This document shows, one piece after another, positions 25,937 to 35,339 of a DNA stretch of 64,000 nucleotides. Under the pieces are notes generated by a model. It had not been told where the DNA came from. It made no database searches and was given only the letters and a program-made list of their open reading frames with translations. The translations under genes and the position numbers were made by a program. The DNA is taken from NCBI RefSeq assembly GCF_001421965.1, contig NZ_LMLP01000001.1, forward strand, positions 496,001 through 560,000, written 5' to 3'. The stretch's first letter is position 1, and each line of letters starts with the position of its first letter. The stretch is from Sphingomonas sp. Leaf67. GTDB lineage: Bacteria; Pseudomonadota; Alphaproteobacteria; Sphingomonadales; Sphingomonadaceae.

Positions 25937-27220
25937 ATGGCCGATAACGCTAAACTGCAGGTCGCGGGCAAGGACGTCGCATTTCCGGTGCGATCGGGCA
26001 CCATCGGCCCCGACGTCGTCGATATCCGCAAGCTGTATGCGCAGACCGGCGCGTTCACCTACGATCCGGGCTTCACGTCGACCGCCAGCTGCGATTCGGC
26101 ACTGACCTATATCGATGGCGACGAAGGCGTGCTGCTGCACCGCGGCTATCCGATCGGGCAGCTGGCCGAAGAATCGTCGTTCATGGAAGTCGCCTATCTG
26201 CTGCTGAACGGCGAACTGCCGTCGGGCGACGAACTGGGTAACTTCACCAACACGATCACTCGCCACACGATGCTGCACGAACAGCTCGCGACCTTCTATC
26301 GCGGGTTCCGTCGGGACGCGCACCCGATGGCGATCATGTGCGGCGTCGTCGGCGCGCTGTCGGCATTCTACCATGATTCGACCGACATCACCGACCCGAC
26401 CCAGCGGACGATCGCGTCGCATCGTCTGATCGCCAAGATGCCGACGATCGCGGCGATGGCGTACAAGTACAGCGTCGGGCAGCCGTTCCAGTATCCCGAC
26501 AATTCGCTCAGCTATACCGGCAACTTCCTGAAGATGACCTTCGGCGTGCCGGCCGAGAAGTATGAAGTGAACCCGGTCGTCGAAAAGGCGCTGGACCGCA
26601 TCTTCATCCTGCATGCCGATCACGAACAGAATGCGTCGACCTCGACCGTGCGTCTGGCCGGTTCGTCGGGGGCCAACCCGTTCGCCTGCATGGCCGCCGG
26701 TATCGCCTGCCTGTGGGGCCCGGCGCATGGCGGAGCCAACGAAGCTGCGCTCAACATGCTGCGCGAGATCGGCACGCCGGAACGCATTCCGGAATATATC
26801 GCCCGGGCCAAGAACAAGGACGATCCATTCCGCCTGATGGGCTTCGGTCACCGCGTCTACAAGAATTACGATCCGCGTGCGACCGTGATGCAGAAGACGG
26901 TGCGCGAAGTGTTCGAATCGCTCGGAGTCAACGATCCGGTCTTCGAAACCGCGCTGCGGCTCGAAGAACTGGCGCTGTCGGACGATTACTTCATCGAAAA
27001 GAAGCTGTTCCCGAACGTCGACTTCTATTCGGGTGTCATCCTCTCGGCAATCGGCTTCCCGACCACCATGTTCACCGCGCTGTTTGCGCTCGCCCGCACC
27101 GTCGGCTGGGTCGCGCAGTGGAACGAGATGATTTCGGACCCCGAACAGAAGATCGGCCGTCCGCGCCAGCTCTACACCGGTCCCGCCCAGCGCGATTACG
27201 TGCCGGTGGGGCAGCGCTGA
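25937..27220 (+). CDS. gltA: citrate synthase
   Basis: A 427-residue enzyme that condenses acetyl-CoA with oxaloacetate at the entry to the TCA cycle. It is the hexameric, NADH-responsive type found in Gram-negative bacteria: a beta-strand N-terminal domain ([18 protein letters not shown]) precedes the helical core. Active-site segments are visible: [20 protein letters not shown] with the first catalytic His, [12 protein letters not shown] with the second, and [13 protein letters not shown] with the substrate-binding Arg, plus the catalytic Asp in PNVDFYSG. A strong AACAGGAGA site precedes the ATG. It lies directly behind gltX and ahead of a tiny membrane protein gene. Confidence 0.97.
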   Translation: MADNAKLQVAGKDVAFPVRSGTIGPDVVDIRKLYAQTGAFTYDPGFTSTASCDSALTYIDGDEGVLLHRGYPIGQLAEESSFMEVAYLLLNGELPSGDELGNFTNTITRHTMLHEQLATFYRGFRRDAHPMAIMCGVVGALSAFYHDSTDITDPTQRTIASHRLIAKMPTIAAMAYKYSVGQPFQYPDNSLSYTGNFLKMTFGVPAEKYEVNPVVEKALDRIFILHADHEQNASTSTVRLAGSSGANPFACMAAGIACLWGPAHGGANEAALNMLREIGTPERIPEYIARAKNKDDPFRLMGFGHRVYKNYDPRATVMQKTVREVFESLGVNDPVFETALRLEELALSDDYFIEKKLFPNVDFYSGVILSAIGFPTTMFTALFALARTVGWVAQWNEMISDPEQKIGRPRQLYTGPAQRDYVPVGQR

Positions 27221-27221
27221 G

Positions 27222-27428
27222 ATGCGTATCGTCCGGCGCGTGGTGATGATCGTTGGTGCGATCCTCGCGTTCGTCGGACTATTCTGGCTGGGTCAGGGGA
27301 TGGGCATCATCCGCTGGCCCGCCAGCTCGTTCATGATCGACCAGTATCTCTGGGTCGTCACCGGATCGGTCGTCGCCGCGCTCGGCTTCCTGCTGGTCCT
27401 GATCGCACGGCGGTTGCCCGGCCGATAG
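27222..27428 (+). CDS. small hypothetical two-helix membrane protein
   Basis: A 68-residue open frame whose ATG lies 1 nt after the gltA stop. A basic start (MRIVRRVV) leads into a first helix, MIVGAILAFVGLFWLGQGMG, then a short loop and a second helix, LWVVTGSVVAALGFLLVLIA, ending in basic RRLPGR. The IIRWPASSFMI loop between the helices is distinctive. I do not know its function. Tight coupling to gltA and the textbook membrane topology make it a likely real gene. Confidence 0.7.
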   Translation: MRIVRRVVMIVGAILAFVGLFWLGQGMGIIRWPASSFMIDQYLWVVTGSVVAALGFLLVLIARRLPGR

Positions 27429-27479
27429 GCCGCATCGACTCGGCGCGATGCGCGGCATCCGATCGATCCGCGCCGAATC

Positions 27480-27509
27480 CGAAAAAATCGGCATGTGCGT
27501 ATTTTTTCG
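27480..27509. terminator. bidirectional terminator-like dyad after gltA operon
   Basis: CGAAAAAAT at 27480-27488 is exactly mirrored by ATTTTTTCG at 27501-27509 around a 12-nt spacer, 51 nt after the last stop of the gltA unit. The A-rich and T-rich arms would give a U-tract on either strand, but the stem lacks a long GC part, so strength is uncertain. Confidence 0.4.
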
Positions 27510-27699
27510 TGGATCGATGATCGTTGCCCGCGACGGGCCCGAAACGGCAAGTCACGGACAACCTTACAATTCCGATTTCGACGACCGCGCAAACGTTACC
27601 GTTGGTTAACCGCAAAAGTTACCGTCCGCTCGGGTACTTAAATCGATCTTAATCCCCGTCTGCCAGATGAATCGGCAGCTCTACTGGGGGCAAGATCGA
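27510..27699 (+). promoter_or_regulatory. upstream region of the chemotaxis operon with direct repeats
   Basis: This gap must contain the che promoter. GTTACCGT occurs twice in direct orientation, at 27595-27602 and 27618-27625, 23 nt apart, flanking the perfect palindrome GGTTAACC at 27604-27611. Regular spacing of about two helical turns is what an activator or repressor array might show. No confident -35/-10 is visible. An in-frame ATG at 27667 lacks a ribosome site, so the operon start is placed at 27700. Confidence 0.4.
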
Positions 27700-28011
27700 A
27701 TGACTTCTGCTTTTTGCGTACCCGCCAACTTGTCGATGGCCAATATCGGTGCCGTCGCCGATGAACTGCGCGTTCTTCCGCCGGATGGGGACATCGTCCT
27801 CGATGTTGCCGATCTGGCTGCCCCGGACCTCAGCGTCCTGCAGCTGATCGAAAGCCTGCGTGCGGAGGCCCGGCTGCATGGCGGCACCGTCCGCCTTGCC
27901 GCGCCCGCCAACGACACGCTCACCGCCCTGCTGCGCCGTGCCGGCTTCGCCGACGCACCGATGCCGGCTGCCGACCATGATTTCTGGTTTCACGGAGTAT
28001 CCCTGCAATGA
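27700..28011 (+). CDS. STAS-domain protein of the chemotaxis operon
   Basis: A 103-residue single STAS domain (the anti-sigma-factor-antagonist fold): FCVPANLSMANIGAVADELR, a DGDIVLDVADLAAPDLSVLQLIESL core helix-strand unit at about residues 28-52, and GGTVRLAAPANDTLTALLRRAGF. In many chemotaxis operons a STAS protein precedes cheY and cheA, although its role there is poorly defined; elsewhere it is phosphorylated on a Ser or Thr in the D-L-S/T motif, here DLSVL. The start at 27700 follows a GGGGGCA site. The stop overlaps cheY by ATGA, so it belongs to the same transcript. Confidence 0.85.
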   Translation: MTSAFCVPANLSMANIGAVADELRVLPPDGDIVLDVADLAAPDLSVLQLIESLRAEARLHGGTVRLAAPANDTLTALLRRAGFADAPMPAADHDFWFHGVSLQ

Positions 28012-28376
28012 CCGCCTCGATCCTCGCCGTCGATGATTCCGCCAGCCTGCGCATGGCGATCCGCATCGCCCTGTCCGGCGCCGGCTACACCGTCACCGAG
28101 GCCGGCGACGGTGTGGAAGGCCTGGCCAAGGCGACCGCGACCAAGTTCGACATGATCGTCACCGATCTGAACATGCCGAACATGGACGGGCTGTCGATGA
28201 TCCGCGAACTGCGCAAGCAGCCGGCACAGGCCGGGGTGCCGATCATCTTCCTGACCACCGAATCCGATCCGGAGATGAAGAACCAGGCCAAGGCCGCCGG
28301 TGCCACCGGCTGGTTGGTCAAGCCGTTCGTCCCCGATCAGCTGGTCAAGATTGCCCGCAAGGTGCTGGGCCGGTGA
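28008..28376 (+). CDS. cheY: chemotaxis response regulator CheY
   Basis: A 122-residue stand-alone receiver domain. The acidic pocket D9-D10 (LAVDDSASLR), the phosphorylation site D53 (VTDLNMPNMDG), the switch Thr in FLTTES and the conserved lysine in WLVKPFVPDQL are all present. No output domain is attached, so it acts as a diffusible signal, normally binding the flagellar switch when phosphorylated by CheA. It overlaps the STAS gene before it and is followed at once by cheA (TGATG). No flagellar genes lie in the window, so control of flagella rather than pili is assumed, not shown. Confidence 0.95.
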   Translation: MTASILAVDDSASLRMAIRIALSGAGYTVTEAGDGVEGLAKATATKFDMIVTDLNMPNMDGLSMIRELRKQPAQAGVPIIFLTTESDPEMKNQAKAAGATGWLVKPFVPDQLVKIARKVLGR

Positions 28377-30361
28377 TGGCCGACGATCCGATCGCCGCCT
28401 TCCGCGTGGAGGCCGGCGAGGTGCTCGACCAGGTGGAACAGGGGTTGCTCGACCTCGGCCACCGGCTGGACGACATGGACCTCGTCAACGCCGTGTTTCG
28501 CGGGCTGCACACGCTGAAGGGCTCGGGCGCGATGTTCGGCTTCGACGCGCTCGCCGGCTTCACCCACCACTGCGAAACCGCGTTCGACCGCGTCCGCAAG
28601 GGACAGGTCCCCGCCACCGCCGGACTCGTCTCGGTCATCCTGTCGGCGCAGGACCATATGCGCGCGCTGGTCGAAGGCGATGCGCCCGCTGCCGAGGGCG
28701 ACGCGATCCTCGCCCGCCTGCAACAGGCGATCGACGAAGCGTCGGGCACCGCCCCCGCCCCCGCAAAGACACCCGCCAGAACCGGATGGCAGATCGCGTT
28801 CCGCCTGCCGGTCGATGCGATGGCCAACGGCACCAATCCCCTGATGCTGCTCGACGAACTGCGCGAACTGGGCGACTGCACCATCGTCGCCATGACCGAC
28901 AAGGTCCCGCCGCTGTCGACGCTGGTTCCGACCGAGTGCCATGTCGGCTGGAACGTCACGCTGGTCGGCGACGTCAAGCGCGACGATATCGAGGATGTCT
29001 TCATCTTCGTGATGGACGACATGGAATTGTCGATCGAGCCGCTCGCCGTAGACGACGCCGACGACGCGCCGGCCGAAGCGGCCGCAATCGACGAAGCGCC
29101 GGTCGCCGAGGAGATCGTCGCTATCGCCTCCATGGTCGCCACCGCACCGACCGCCGACAGCCCCGCCGCCCGATCGACCGCAAAGGCGGAGGAAAGTGTG
29201 CGCGTCCCCGCCGGGCGTCTCGATGCGCTGATGGACCGGGTCGGCGAACTGGTCATCGCCCAGAGCCGCCTGTCGCAATGCGCCAACCGGGGTCAGGATC
29301 TGGTGCTGCGCTCGGTTTCCGAAGAAATCGAACGGCTTGCCGGCGAATTGCGCGACACGATGATGGTGATGCGCATGGTACCGGTCGGATCGCTGTTCTC
29401 GCGCTTCCGCCGCCTGATCCACGATCTGGCGCGCGACACCGGCAAGACGATCGAATTCGACACCGCCGGCGAAGCGACCGAGGTCGACAAGACCGTGATC
29501 GAACGCCTGTTCGACCCGATGGTCCATCTGGTCCGCAACAGCTGCGACCACGGCCTCGAAACGCCCGACGACCGGATCGCCGCCGGGAAGCCCGCCGCCG
29601 GTTCGGTCAAGCTCGCCGCGCATCAGGCGGGGGGCGAGGTCGTCATCACCATCCGCGACGACGGCCGCGGCATCAACCGTGCCCGCGTCCGTGCCAAGGC
29701 GGAGGCGAATGGCCTGATCCAGCCCGATCAGGCGCTGAGCGACCACGACCTGCTCCAGATGATCTTCGCGCCCGGTTTCTCGACCGCCGCGACCGTTACC
29801 AGCCTGTCGGGTCGCGGCGTCGGCATGGACGTGGTGAAGCGGACGATCGAAGGCTTACGCGGGTCGATCGACGTGCAGTCGACCGAGGGCGAGGGATCGC
29901 TGATCGCGCTGCGCATTCCGCTGACGCTGGCGATCATCGACGGGCTGCTCGTGCGCGTCGGCACCGGTCGCTACGTCATTCCGCTGACCGCGGTCGAGGA
30001 ATGTATCGAACTGTCGCTGGAGGACGACCTGCGCCATCGTGGTCGCAGCCTCATCACCCTGCGCGAAAAGCTGGTCCCGTTCCTGCGCCTGCGCGAGATG
30101 TTCGCCACCGACACCCGCCCCGATCCGTTTCAGAAGATCGTGGTCGTATCGACGCCGCAGGGCCGGGTCGGCCTCGTCGTCGACCAGATCATCGGCAACC
30201 ATCAGACGGTCATCAAACCGATGTCGGCGCTCCACCGCGACGCCGCCACCTTTGCCGGCGCGACGATCCTCGGCGATGGCGAGGTCGCGCTGATCCTCGA
30301 CATCGCCCAGCTCATCGCGCTCGGCCAGCCTCGTGAGGAGACGCTGCGTGCAGCCGGTTGA
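28376..30361 (+). CDS. cheA: chemotaxis histidine kinase CheA
   Basis: A 661-residue kinase that receives receptor signals and phosphorylates CheY and CheB. Domain order: the P1 phosphotransfer domain with H45 in GLHTLKGSGAMFG; a linker and a P2-like domain around residues 140-225; P3 dimerisation helices (VRVPAGRLDALMDRVGELV); the P4 ATPase with the N box NSCDHGLETPDDR, DDGRGIN and GRGVGMDVVKRTI; and the P5 CheW-like domain at the C-terminus ending in LGQPREETLRAAG. The ATG at 28376 is preferred to the GTG one codon earlier that overlaps the cheY stop. All functional motifs look intact. The end overlaps the GTG start of cheW. Confidence 0.96.
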   Translation: MADDPIAAFRVEAGEVLDQVEQGLLDLGHRLDDMDLVNAVFRGLHTLKGSGAMFGFDALAGFTHHCETAFDRVRKGQVPATAGLVSVILSAQDHMRALVEGDAPAAEGDAILARLQQAIDEASGTAPAPAKTPARTGWQIAFRLPVDAMANGTNPLMLLDELRELGDCTIVAMTDKVPPLSTLVPTECHVGWNVTLVGDVKRDDIEDVFIFVMDDMELSIEPLAVDDADDAPAEAAAIDEAPVAEEIVAIASMVATAPTADSPAARSTAKAEESVRVPAGRLDALMDRVGELVIAQSRLSQCANRGQDLVLRSVSEEIERLAGELRDTMMVMRMVPVGSLFSRFRRLIHDLARDTGKTIEFDTAGEATEVDKTVIERLFDPMVHLVRNSCDHGLETPDDRIAAGKPAAGSVKLAAHQAGGEVVITIRDDGRGINRARVRAKAEANGLIQPDQALSDHDLLQMIFAPGFSTAATVTSLSGRGVGMDVVKRTIEGLRGSIDVQSTEGEGSLIALRIPLTLAIIDGLLVRVGTGRYVIPLTAVEECIELSLEDDLRHRGRSLITLREKLVPFLRLREMFATDTRPDPFQKIVVVSTPQGRVGLVVDQIIGNHQTVIKPMSALHRDAATFAGATILGDGEVALILDIAQLIALGQPREETLRAAG

Positions 30362-30872
30362 GAACCATCAGGCCGGCGGCCTGGTCCCATGGAACAGCGA
30401 CGATCAGCTCGAAGTGCTGGTCTTCGACCTCGGCGGGCAGAGCTTCGCCCTCGAAGCGGTGCTGGTCCGCGAAATCCTCGACATGATGCCCGAAACGCGG
30501 GTGCCGGGTGCGCCGAAGCTGGTCGGCAACGTCATCAACTTCCGCGGGCGGATTATCCCGCTGGCCGACCTGCATCCCGCATTCGGCATGGAAGTATCGG
30601 CCTCGACCAAGGACAGCCGGATCGTCGTCATCGAGATCGAACTCGACGGCGTACCGACGATCATCGGCCTGCGCACCGATAAGGTGCACGAGGTCGCGAC
30701 CTTCGCGGCAACCAGCAGCGAGACTGCGCCGGTCGTCGGCCTGCGCTGGCGGCGCGAACATGTCCGGGCGCTGGTCCGGCATGGCGACGACGATATCGTC
30801 GTGCTGCCCGACCTCGCAGCGATTTTCCAGTCGATCACCCGCGACAACGCCGTCGCTTCCTCCATTCACTGA
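30348..30872 (+). CDS. cheW: chemotaxis adaptor CheW (first copy)
   Basis: A 174-residue CheW adaptor that links receptors to CheA. The conserved pattern is clear: LVFDLGGQSFALEAVLVREI, MPETRVPGAPKLVGNVINFRGRIIPLADLHPAFG and GLRTDKVHEVATF. The GTG start at 30348 lies 7 nt after GAGGAG and inside the end of cheA, so the two genes are translationally coupled; an upstream in-frame start has no such site. A receptor gene follows 19 nt later. A second, shorter CheW is encoded on the other side of that receptor, at 32761. Confidence 0.95.
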   Translation: MQPVENHQAGGLVPWNSDDQLEVLVFDLGGQSFALEAVLVREILDMMPETRVPGAPKLVGNVINFRGRIIPLADLHPAFGMEVSASTKDSRIVVIEIELDGVPTIIGLRTDKVHEVATFAATSSETAPVVGLRWRREHVRALVRHGDDDIVVLPDLAAIFQSITRDNAVASSIH

Positions 30873-30891
30873 TCCCGGGGGGGATAGAATT

Positions 30892-32764
30892 ATGCGTGCA
30901 ACGTTAAAAATGAAGCTCGGCGTCACCTTCGGGGTGATGATCGCCTTGCTGCTGGCGGTGGTTACCATCGGCATTACCAAGATGGCGACGATGAACCAGA
31001 GCTTCGTCGAACTCATCGAAGGTCCGGTATCGCGCCAGAACCGCAACCTGACGATCAAGGTTACGCTCAACGAACTGCTGCGCCTCGAAAAGAACATGGT
31101 GCTGAGCGACGACATGACACTCGTCCGTCAGCTGGATCAGGAATCGCTCGCGAAGGTCGCCCAGCTCGATCAGATGATTGCGGTCGCGATCCAGAATACT
31201 GCCGAACGATCCAAGCCGGACTGGGCAAAGGTCGACGCGAATTGGCAGGAATTTAAGGGCTTCAATGCTCAAATCCGGACGCTCGCACTGGCCAACAACG
31301 ATGCCGACGCGGCCCGTATAACGCTGACGACGTCGCGCGAACTGATGAAGAAGATGTCGGCGTCGCTGGACGTTCTCATTCAGCGCAGCACTGAGAAGAT
31401 GGCCGAATCGCGGGCTGAGACCGAAGCGGCCTACAGCGGCGCGCGCACGATGCTGCTGACCGCGGCGGTGATTGCCGTCCTGATCGCCATCGGTGGCGCG
31501 CTGTGGATCAGCATGATCGTGTCGCGTGGTCTGAAGCGGGTCAGTGTCGCGCTGGACGCGGTTGCTACCGGCGACCTCGACAATGAAGTGACCGTTACCA
31601 GCAACGACGAGATCAAGGATCTGGTCGATACCGTCAATCGCATGACGGTTGCCCTGCGCAAGTCGGCGACGCTGGCCGACACGATCGCCAAGGGCGACCT
31701 GACCGTCGATCACACGCCGCTGTCCGACAAGGACCAGCTGGGCCATGCGATGGTGTCGATGGTCGAGCGGCTGCGCGGCGTGGTCGGCGATGCGAGCGGA
31801 GGACCAGCTGGGCCATGCGATGGTGTCGATGGTCGAGCGGCTGCGCGGCGTGGTCGGCGATGCGAGCGGTGCCGCCGACAATGTCGCGGCGGGCAGCCAG
31901 CAGCTTTCGGCATCGTCGGAACAGGTGAGCCAGGGCGCGACCGAACAGGCGGCGGCGGCCGAGGAAGCATCGGCGTCGATGGAGCAGATGGCGGCCAACA
32001 TCAAACAGAATGCCGACAATGCCGCCCAGACCGAAAAGATCGCGCGCCAGTCGTCGAAGGACGCCGAGGCCAGCGGTGTCGCGGTCGAACGCGCCGTCGG
32101 CGCGATGCGGACCATCGCCCAGAAGATCGGCATCGTGCAGGAAATCGCCCGCCAGACCGACCTGCTGGCGCTGAACGCGGCGGTCGAAGCAGCCCGGGCC
32201 GGCGAGCATGGTCGCGGCTTCGCGGTCGTCGCTTCGGAAGTCCGCAAGCTGGCCGAACGCAGCCAGACCGCGGCGGCCGAGATCAGCGCGGTATCGGGCG
32301 ACACGGTGCAGGCAGCGGCGCAGGCCGGCGAGATGCTGACCAGGCTGGTCCCCGACATCCGCCGGACCGCCGAACTGGTGTCGGAAATCAGCGCGGCGTG
32401 CCGCGAACAGGATATCGGTGCGTCGCAGATCAACCAGGCGCTGCAACAGCTCGATCAGGTGACGCAGCAGAACGCATCGGCCTCCGAACAGATCACCTCG
32501 ACCTCCGAGGAACTCGCCGGACAGGCGGAGGAACTGCAGTCGAGCATCGCCTTCTTCCGGATCGACGATGGTTCGGTCGCGGCGACGAAACGCCCCGCCC
32601 CGGCCAAATCCGCAAAGGCCAAGACGGCACCCGCACCGAAAGCCAAGGCAAAGGCCAAGGCGAACTCGGTCGCCGACCAGCAGGCCCGCGCCCGTGGCTT
32701 CGCGCTCGACCTGATGCAGGGCGGGCCGGACGGGGACGACGCCGCCTTCGGACGCGCGGCATGA
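30892..32764 (+). pseudogene. methyl-accepting chemotaxis protein, frameshifted by a 70-bp tandem duplication
   Basis: The 5' part (frame of 30892) encodes a transmembrane receptor: TM1 (FGVMIALLLAVVTIGI), a four-helix-type periplasmic domain, TM2 (LLTAAVIAVLIAIGGALWI), then HAMP (GDLDNEVTV, EIKDLVDTVNRM). The 3' part, in another frame, encodes the signalling hairpin with the tip [20 protein letters not shown] and a C-terminal tail. The frames are split by a perfect 70-bp duplication (31730-31799/31800-31869), and 70 is not a multiple of three. Without one copy the gene would be one 600-residue receptor. As written, the 5' frame meets no stop and runs through the hairpin region out of frame into cheW at 32761-33240. 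Either the allele is broken or phase-variable, or the assembly is wrong here. Confidence 0.85.
31730..31869. repeat. perfect 70-bp tandem duplication inside mcp
   Basis: Positions 31730-31799 and 31800-31869 are identical over 70 of 70 bases and directly adjacent. Only one copy is needed for an intact receptor frame. The absence of any difference between copies means a very recent event or an assembly artefact. Confidence 0.97.
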
Positions 32765-33240
32765 CCGGCGCGGCACCGGTGCAGGTCGTTACCTTCGGCC
32801 TGGGGGAAGAGGTGTTCGCGGTCTCCGTGACCATGGTCCGCGAAATTCTCGACTATACGCCCGCCTTTCGCGTACCCGGCGGACCGGCTTGGATGCTGGG
32901 CCTGACCGATGTGCGGGGTCAGGGGGTGCCGATGGTCGACCTGCGCACCCGGCTCGGCCTGTCGCCGGTCGAACCGACGCTGGCCACCCGCGTGTTGATC
33001 GTCGACGTCGCTCTGCCCGACCGGACGCTGGCGCTCGGTCTGGTGGTCGACCGGGTGATCGCGGTCGCGACCTTCGAACGCGACCGACTGGAATCCGCAC
33101 CCGATGTCGGGATGCGCTGGCGGTCCGACTATATCCAAGGGGTGGTTCGCGAAGCCGATGGCTTCGTCGTCATCGTCGACACGGCGGAAATTTTTTCCAA
33201 CGACGACCCTGCGATCGCGACCCTCGCCGCCGCAGCCTGA
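32761..33240 (+). CDS. cheW: chemotaxis adaptor CheW (second copy)
   Basis: A 159-residue CheW-like adaptor: [52 protein letters not shown] and [19 protein letters not shown]. The ATG overlaps the receptor stop (ATGA), so it is normally coupled to the mcp gene. Because of the 70-bp duplication upstream, the mcp 5' frame is also continuous with this gene, so a readthrough fusion is formally possible. Divergence from the first CheW suggests that each adaptor may favour different receptors. A strong hairpin follows the stop. Confidence 0.93.
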   Translation: MTGAAPVQVVTFGLGEEVFAVSVTMVREILDYTPAFRVPGGPAWMLGLTDVRGQGVPMVDLRTRLGLSPVEPTLATRVLIVDVALPDRTLALGLVVDRVIAVATFERDRLESAPDVGMRWRSDYIQGVVREADGFVVIVDTAEIFSNDDPAIATLAAAA

Positions 33241-33248
33241 CCCCGGCA

Positions 33249-33281
33249 CCGTGTCGCATCCGAAGGCGGGATGCGACACGG
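33249..33281 (+). terminator. 13-bp perfect stem-loop between cheW and the second mcp
   Basis: CCGTGTCGCATCC (33249-33261) and GGATGCGACACGG (33269-33281) form a perfect 13-bp stem with a 7-nt loop, 8 nt after the cheW stop. No U-tract follows, so it may attenuate, protect or define the end of the upstream mRNA segment rather than act as a classical terminator. Confidence 0.55.
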
Positions 33282-33328
33282 CCGGCGATCTACCCATAAA
33301 CCCGAAAACAGATCAGAGGATGCCCATC

Positions 33329-35260
33329 ATGTCGATGTTCGCGCAGTTCAAGCGTTCCGCCCGGCCCGCCACGGCGATTGCCGAGATCCACGCCCTGACC
33401 CGTTCCATCGCCGCCGGCGACCTGTCGCAACGGCTGCGCGAGGATGCGGCGACGGACGAGGCGCGCGACATGCTGGCGGCGGTCAACGCGTTGCTCGACG
33501 CCGCGCTCGCCCCCGTTTCCCGGCTCGATGCGGCGGTGACGCATGTTCTGGCGGAGCATGATCGCGGCGACATCGACGTGATGCTGATGACCGATGCCTT
33601 TCCCGGCGATGTCGGCCACATCGCGAGCCAGGTGAACCGGCTGGTCGGTGCGCATATCGATACGAAGAAGGCGGCGCTGGGCTGCGTTCGGGAGCTGGCG
33701 AACGGCCATTTCGATGCGCCGTTCGATCGCCTGCCAGGCAAGAAGGCGTTCATCCACGACACGATCGAAACGTTGCGTGGCAATCTGCGCATGCTGATCA
33801 CCGAAATGAACCACATGTCGGCCGAACATGATCGCGGCGACATCGACGTGCAGGTCGCTGCCGAAAAATTCCCCGGCGACTTCCGCACGATGGCGATCGG
33901 CATCAATACCATGGTCGCCGGCCATATCGCGGTGAAGAAAAAGGCGATGGCCTGCCTCAAGGCATTCGGCGAGGGCGATTTCGAAGCGACGCTCGAACCC
34001 TTCCCCGGCAAGAAAGCCTTCATCAACGAAACCATCGAAACGCTGCGCAGCAATTTCAAGGAAATTTCCGGTGAAATCCGTCGCCTGATCGGTGCGGCAA
34101 CCGCCGGCCGGCTGAACGAACGCGGCGACGCCGCGCGGTTTGCCGGGGACTATGCCGCCATCATCGCCGGCATCAACGGGATGCTCGACGCGATCATCCT
34201 GCCGATCGCCGAGGGCAATCGCGTGCTGGACCGGGTCAGCACCGGCGACCTGACCGGCCGGGTCGAGATCGCGTGCGAGGGCGATCATCAGCGGATGAAG
34301 GACGCCATCAACCGTCTGGTCGACAATCTGTCGAAATTCGCGAACGAGGTGGCATCCGCCTCCGATCAGGTCGCGGCGGGCAGCCAGCAGCTTTCGGCAT
34401 CGTCGGAGCAGGTGAGCCAGGGCGCGACCGAACAGGCGGCGGCGGCCGAGGAAGCATCGGCGGCGATGGAAGAGATGGCCGCGAACATCAAACAGAATGC
34501 CGACAATGCCGCCCAGACCGAGAAGATCGCGCGCCAGTCGTCGAAGGATGCCGAGGCCAGCGGCCTTGCCGTCGACCGCGCCGTCTCCGCGATGCGCACC
34601 ATCGCCGAAAAGATCGGCATCGTGCAGGAAATCGCTCGGCAGACCGACCTGCTGGCGCTGAACGCCGCGGTCGAGGCGGCACGGGCCGGCGAACATGGTC
34701 GCGGGTTCGCGGTCGTCGCCTCCGAAGTCCGCAAGCTCGCCGAACGCAGCCAGAGTGCCGCCGCCGAGATCAACGCCGTCTCGTCCGACACGGTCAAGGC
34801 CGCCGGCCAGGCGGGCGAGATGCTGACCAAGCTGGTCCCCGACATCCGTCGCACCGCCGAACTGGTGTCCGAGATCAGCGCGGCGTGCCGCGAACAGGAC
34901 ATCGGCGCGTCGCAGATCAACCAGGCGCTGCAACAGCTCGATCAGGTGACGCAGCAGAACGCATCGGCATCCGACCAGATTTCGTCGACCGCCGACGAAC
35001 TGGCGGGCGAGGCGGAGGAACTGCAGACCAGCATCGCCTTCTTCCAACGGGCCGATGGCCCGGCGAAGGCACCGGCGACCGTGGCGAGCGCGCCCGCACG
35101 CCGCGCACCGGCCAAGGGCAAGGCGAAGGCGCCCAAGGCACCGGTCAAGGCGCGTGCCGGCAACATCGCCGAGCAGCAGTCCCGCGTTCGTGGCTTCGCA
35201 CTCGATCTGTCGCAGGGCGGCAGCGATGCCGAAGACGCCGATTTCAGCCGGGCCGCATAA
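33329..35260 (+). CDS. soluble methyl-accepting chemotaxis protein with tandem HAMP-like repeats
   Basis: A 643-residue receptor without membrane segments. The N-terminal half contains repeats of about 90 residues built around [10 protein letters not shown], a FPGD turn, and GKKAFIxxTIETLR (first near residues 70-155, second near 165-250), then further HAMP-like GDLTGRVEI units. This looks like a poly-HAMP input region. The C-terminal half is a full signalling hairpin with the tip [20 protein letters not shown] and Glu/Gln methylation-type heptads. It ends in an Ala/Lys/Pro linker and the same RGFALDL tail as the first receptor. The ATG at 33329 has AGAGGA 8 nt upstream. A cytoplasmic signal is inferred from the lack of membrane anchors. 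Confidence 0.93.
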   Translation: MSMFAQFKRSARPATAIAEIHALTRSIAAGDLSQRLREDAATDEARDMLAAVNALLDAALAPVSRLDAAVTHVLAEHDRGDIDVMLMTDAFPGDVGHIASQVNRLVGAHIDTKKAALGCVRELANGHFDAPFDRLPGKKAFIHDTIETLRGNLRMLITEMNHMSAEHDRGDIDVQVAAEKFPGDFRTMAIGINTMVAGHIAVKKKAMACLKAFGEGDFEATLEPFPGKKAFINETIETLRSNFKEISGEIRRLIGAATAGRLNERGDAARFAGDYAAIIAGINGMLDAIILPIAEGNRVLDRVSTGDLTGRVEIACEGDHQRMKDAINRLVDNLSKFANEVASASDQVAAGSQQLSASSEQVSQGATEQAAAAEEASAAMEEMAANIKQNADNAAQTEKIARQSSKDAEASGLAVDRAVSAMRTIAEKIGIVQEIARQTDLLALNAAVEAARAGEHGRGFAVVASEVRKLAERSQSAAAEINAVSSDTVKAAGQAGEMLTKLVPDIRRTAELVSEISAACREQDIGASQINQALQQLDQVTQQNASASDQISSTADELAGEAEELQTSIAFFQRADGPAKAPATVASAPARRAPAKGKAKAPKAPVKARAGNIAEQQSRVRGFALDLSQGGSDAEDADFSRAA

Positions 35261-35339
35261 CCGCCGCCCTGCGCCTTGCCCGCCCCCGGAGCTGACGACG
35301 TGACCGTCGCCGCCACGTCGATCGATTGGAACCTGCCCG

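Noticed and set aside
28300-30336. 678-codon frame overlapping cheA in another frame
   Set aside because: Low-complexity Arg/Gly-rich translation without any domain, while cheA has all its motifs.
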